Origin: a virus
DNA: 24,551 nt
Reading direction: 5' to 3' (one strand)
Virus record (IMG/VR): IMGVR_UViG_3300045931_000039
Location: 1-24,551 of that record
Program-made: the position numbers and the translations under genes
Shown here: in pieces, positions 23,531 to 24,551 of the stretch
How the letters are laid out: every line of letters begins with the position of its first letter
How positions within the stretch are numbered: position 1 is the first letter of the stretch
Notes under the pieces: generated by a model
The model's database searches: none
The model's input: the letters and a program-made list of their open reading frames with translations, nothing else
Told to the model about the DNA's origin: nothing

Positions 23531-24551
23531 GGACCAGAGGGATCGCGATCCTGATCGCGCTGATCGTCTCGAGCGGCACGGCGTGGGCGCAAGAGGAGCT
23601 GACCGTCACGAAGATTTACTCGCCGTCGGCGACCGACCTCACCCTGGTCCCGACGAGCGACGTGGTCCTGAACCCGACCGGGAAAGACGTCCTCCCAGGC
23701 CTCGGCTACGACGTCAACCTCGGCATGCTGACGAAGAAGTATCTCACGCTGCATGCCGCGGAGCTCTGGGTGGAGACGCTGGTGGCGCAGAACACGCTGG
23801 CGACGATTGGCGGGCGGGTGCTCGTGGCACCCACAACCCTGCTGACGGCAGATCTGTCGTCTGGCGCGACGTCGATTACGGTCAAGCATAACAACCTGGC
23901 GAACGGCGACCGAGTGTACATGGAGGCTGACGGCAAGGTCGAGTTCATGGCGATCGCGTCCGGCGCCAGCGGGAGCGCGGGCGCGTATGTCTACAGCGTG
24001 ACGCGGAATCTCGACGGCTCTGGCGCGAACGACTGGTATGCCGGAGATGCGATTCTGAACACTGGCCAGACGGGGAACGGGTTTATTGACCTCTATTCGG
24101 TGCGGGGCGTGAAGGCCGGGACTGAGATCGGGCCTACGATTGTCGGGAATGTGCGCGCGAGCTCCACGTATAACGACTGGTCCCCGCGATGGGCCATCGG
24201 CAATCTCGACGGGCTGTATGGGTACTCGGGGTCTACCTATGGTGCGGCGTTCGGTGTGCCAAGTGGGGCACGTGTGACCGTGGACAGCACGAACGGGATT
24301 CGCATCTACGGCGGAGACAACGACCAGAAGGTCACGATTGACACCAGCGGCAACGCGACGTTTGATGGGAACCTCACGGTGGGCACGGGTCGCAACATGA
24401 TCCGGAATTCCGACTGCACGGTCGCCACGACCGACTGGAACCTATTCACGAATACCGGCCTCACGACGCAGCTGCTCGGCCCATGGCCAGGCGTCGGCGA
24501 TTGGGGCCTCGGCGGGTATCCGAACGACTGTTACATCGCGGTCACCGGCAC
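23527..24551 (+). CDS. tail fibre-type protein with signal peptide (3' partial)
   Basis: From ATG 23527 the frame stays open to the right edge, giving at least 341 residues. The N-terminus is a classic Sec signal: MRTRG, a hydrophobic IAILIALIVSSG core and an AWA-Q cleavage site. Residues about 100-170 contain SGATSITVKHNNLANGDRVYM and VTRNLDGSGANDWYAGDA, a module often seen in phage fibres. Later come GIRIYGGDNDQKVTI and ATFDGNLTVGTG strands, then MIRNSDCTVATTDW, which looks like the start of a carbohydrate-binding jelly roll. A signal peptide on a virion fibre is odd: either the protein is exported and added late or acts outside the cell. It sits in an ATGA overlap with the hub gene. Confidence 0.7.
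   Translation, partial: MRTRGIAILIALIVSSGTAWAQEELTVTKIYSPSATDLTLVPTSDVVLNPTGKDVLPGLGYDVNLGMLTKKYLTLHAAELWVETLVAQNTLATIGGRVLVAPTTLLTADLSSGATSITVKHNNLANGDRVYMEADGKVEFMAIASGASGSAGAYVYSVTRNLDGSGANDWYAGDAILNTGQTGNGFIDLYSVRGVKAGTEIGPTIVGNVRASSTYNDWSPRWAIGNLDGLYGYSGSTYGAAFGVPSGARVTVDSTNGIRIYGGDNDQKVTIDTSGNATFDGNLTVGTGRNMIRNSDCTVATTDWNLFTNTGLTTQLLGPWPGVGDWGLGGYPNDCYIAVTG

Overview
The window is the virion-structure region of a tailed double-stranded DNA phage or prophage with a long non-contractile tail (siphovirus, HK97-type capsid). All genes lie on the plus strand and are tightly packed, often with 4-base ATGA start/stop overlaps. The DNA is GC-rich (by eye about 60-65%). The host cannot be named; genetic code 11 fits every gene and the shine-Dalgarno sites (GAGGA, GGAG, AGGTGA) point to a bacterium. 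No integrase, repressor, lysis or replication gene is visible, so lifestyle is undetermined.

Layout. (1) 1-7431, adhesion and appendage cassette: the 3' end of a fibronectin-like gene, a 1573-residue protein with a signal peptide and a likely polysaccharide-lyase-like fold plus C-terminal propeller, a LamG-like lectin, an 18-unit repeat protein and a BppU-like baseplate/fibre protein. (2) 7428-10292, packaging: a small unknown protein, an HNH endonuclease, then small and large terminase; the HNH next to terminase suggests cos-type packaging, and the structured 107-base gap before the small terminase is a candidate cos region. (3) 10289-14769, head: portal with a long coiled-coil extension, HK97-type protease, then a separate transcription signal and a structured leader in front of the major capsid gene. 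(4) 14798-16532, head completion and tail joining: small capsid-associated protein, phiE125 gp8/HK97 gp6-like connector, SPP1 gp16-like adaptor, DUF3168 tail terminator. (5) 16529-21865, tail: zinc-ribbon protein, small helical protein, tail tube, a DUF2190-like decoration protein, two tail-assembly-chaperone frames joined by a -1 frameshift signal, an HK97 gp10-like protein in an unusual place, and the tape measure. (6) 21866-24551, tail tip: hub-like protein and the start of a fibre gene with a signal peptide that runs off the right edge.

How it works together: portal, protease and capsid protein build the prohead; the terminase with HNH packages and cuts DNA; connectors close the head; the tape measure, chaperone pair and tube protein set the tail; hub, BppU-like protein, lectin, lyase-like protein and repeat protein form the host-contact end. 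The best regulatory observations are a textbook slippery heptamer GGGAAAC followed 4 bases later by a perfect 9-bp stem at 18288-18329, and a TTGACA-18-TAATAT promoter overlapping the protease stop codon with two long inverted repeats in the capsid leader (13151-13340).
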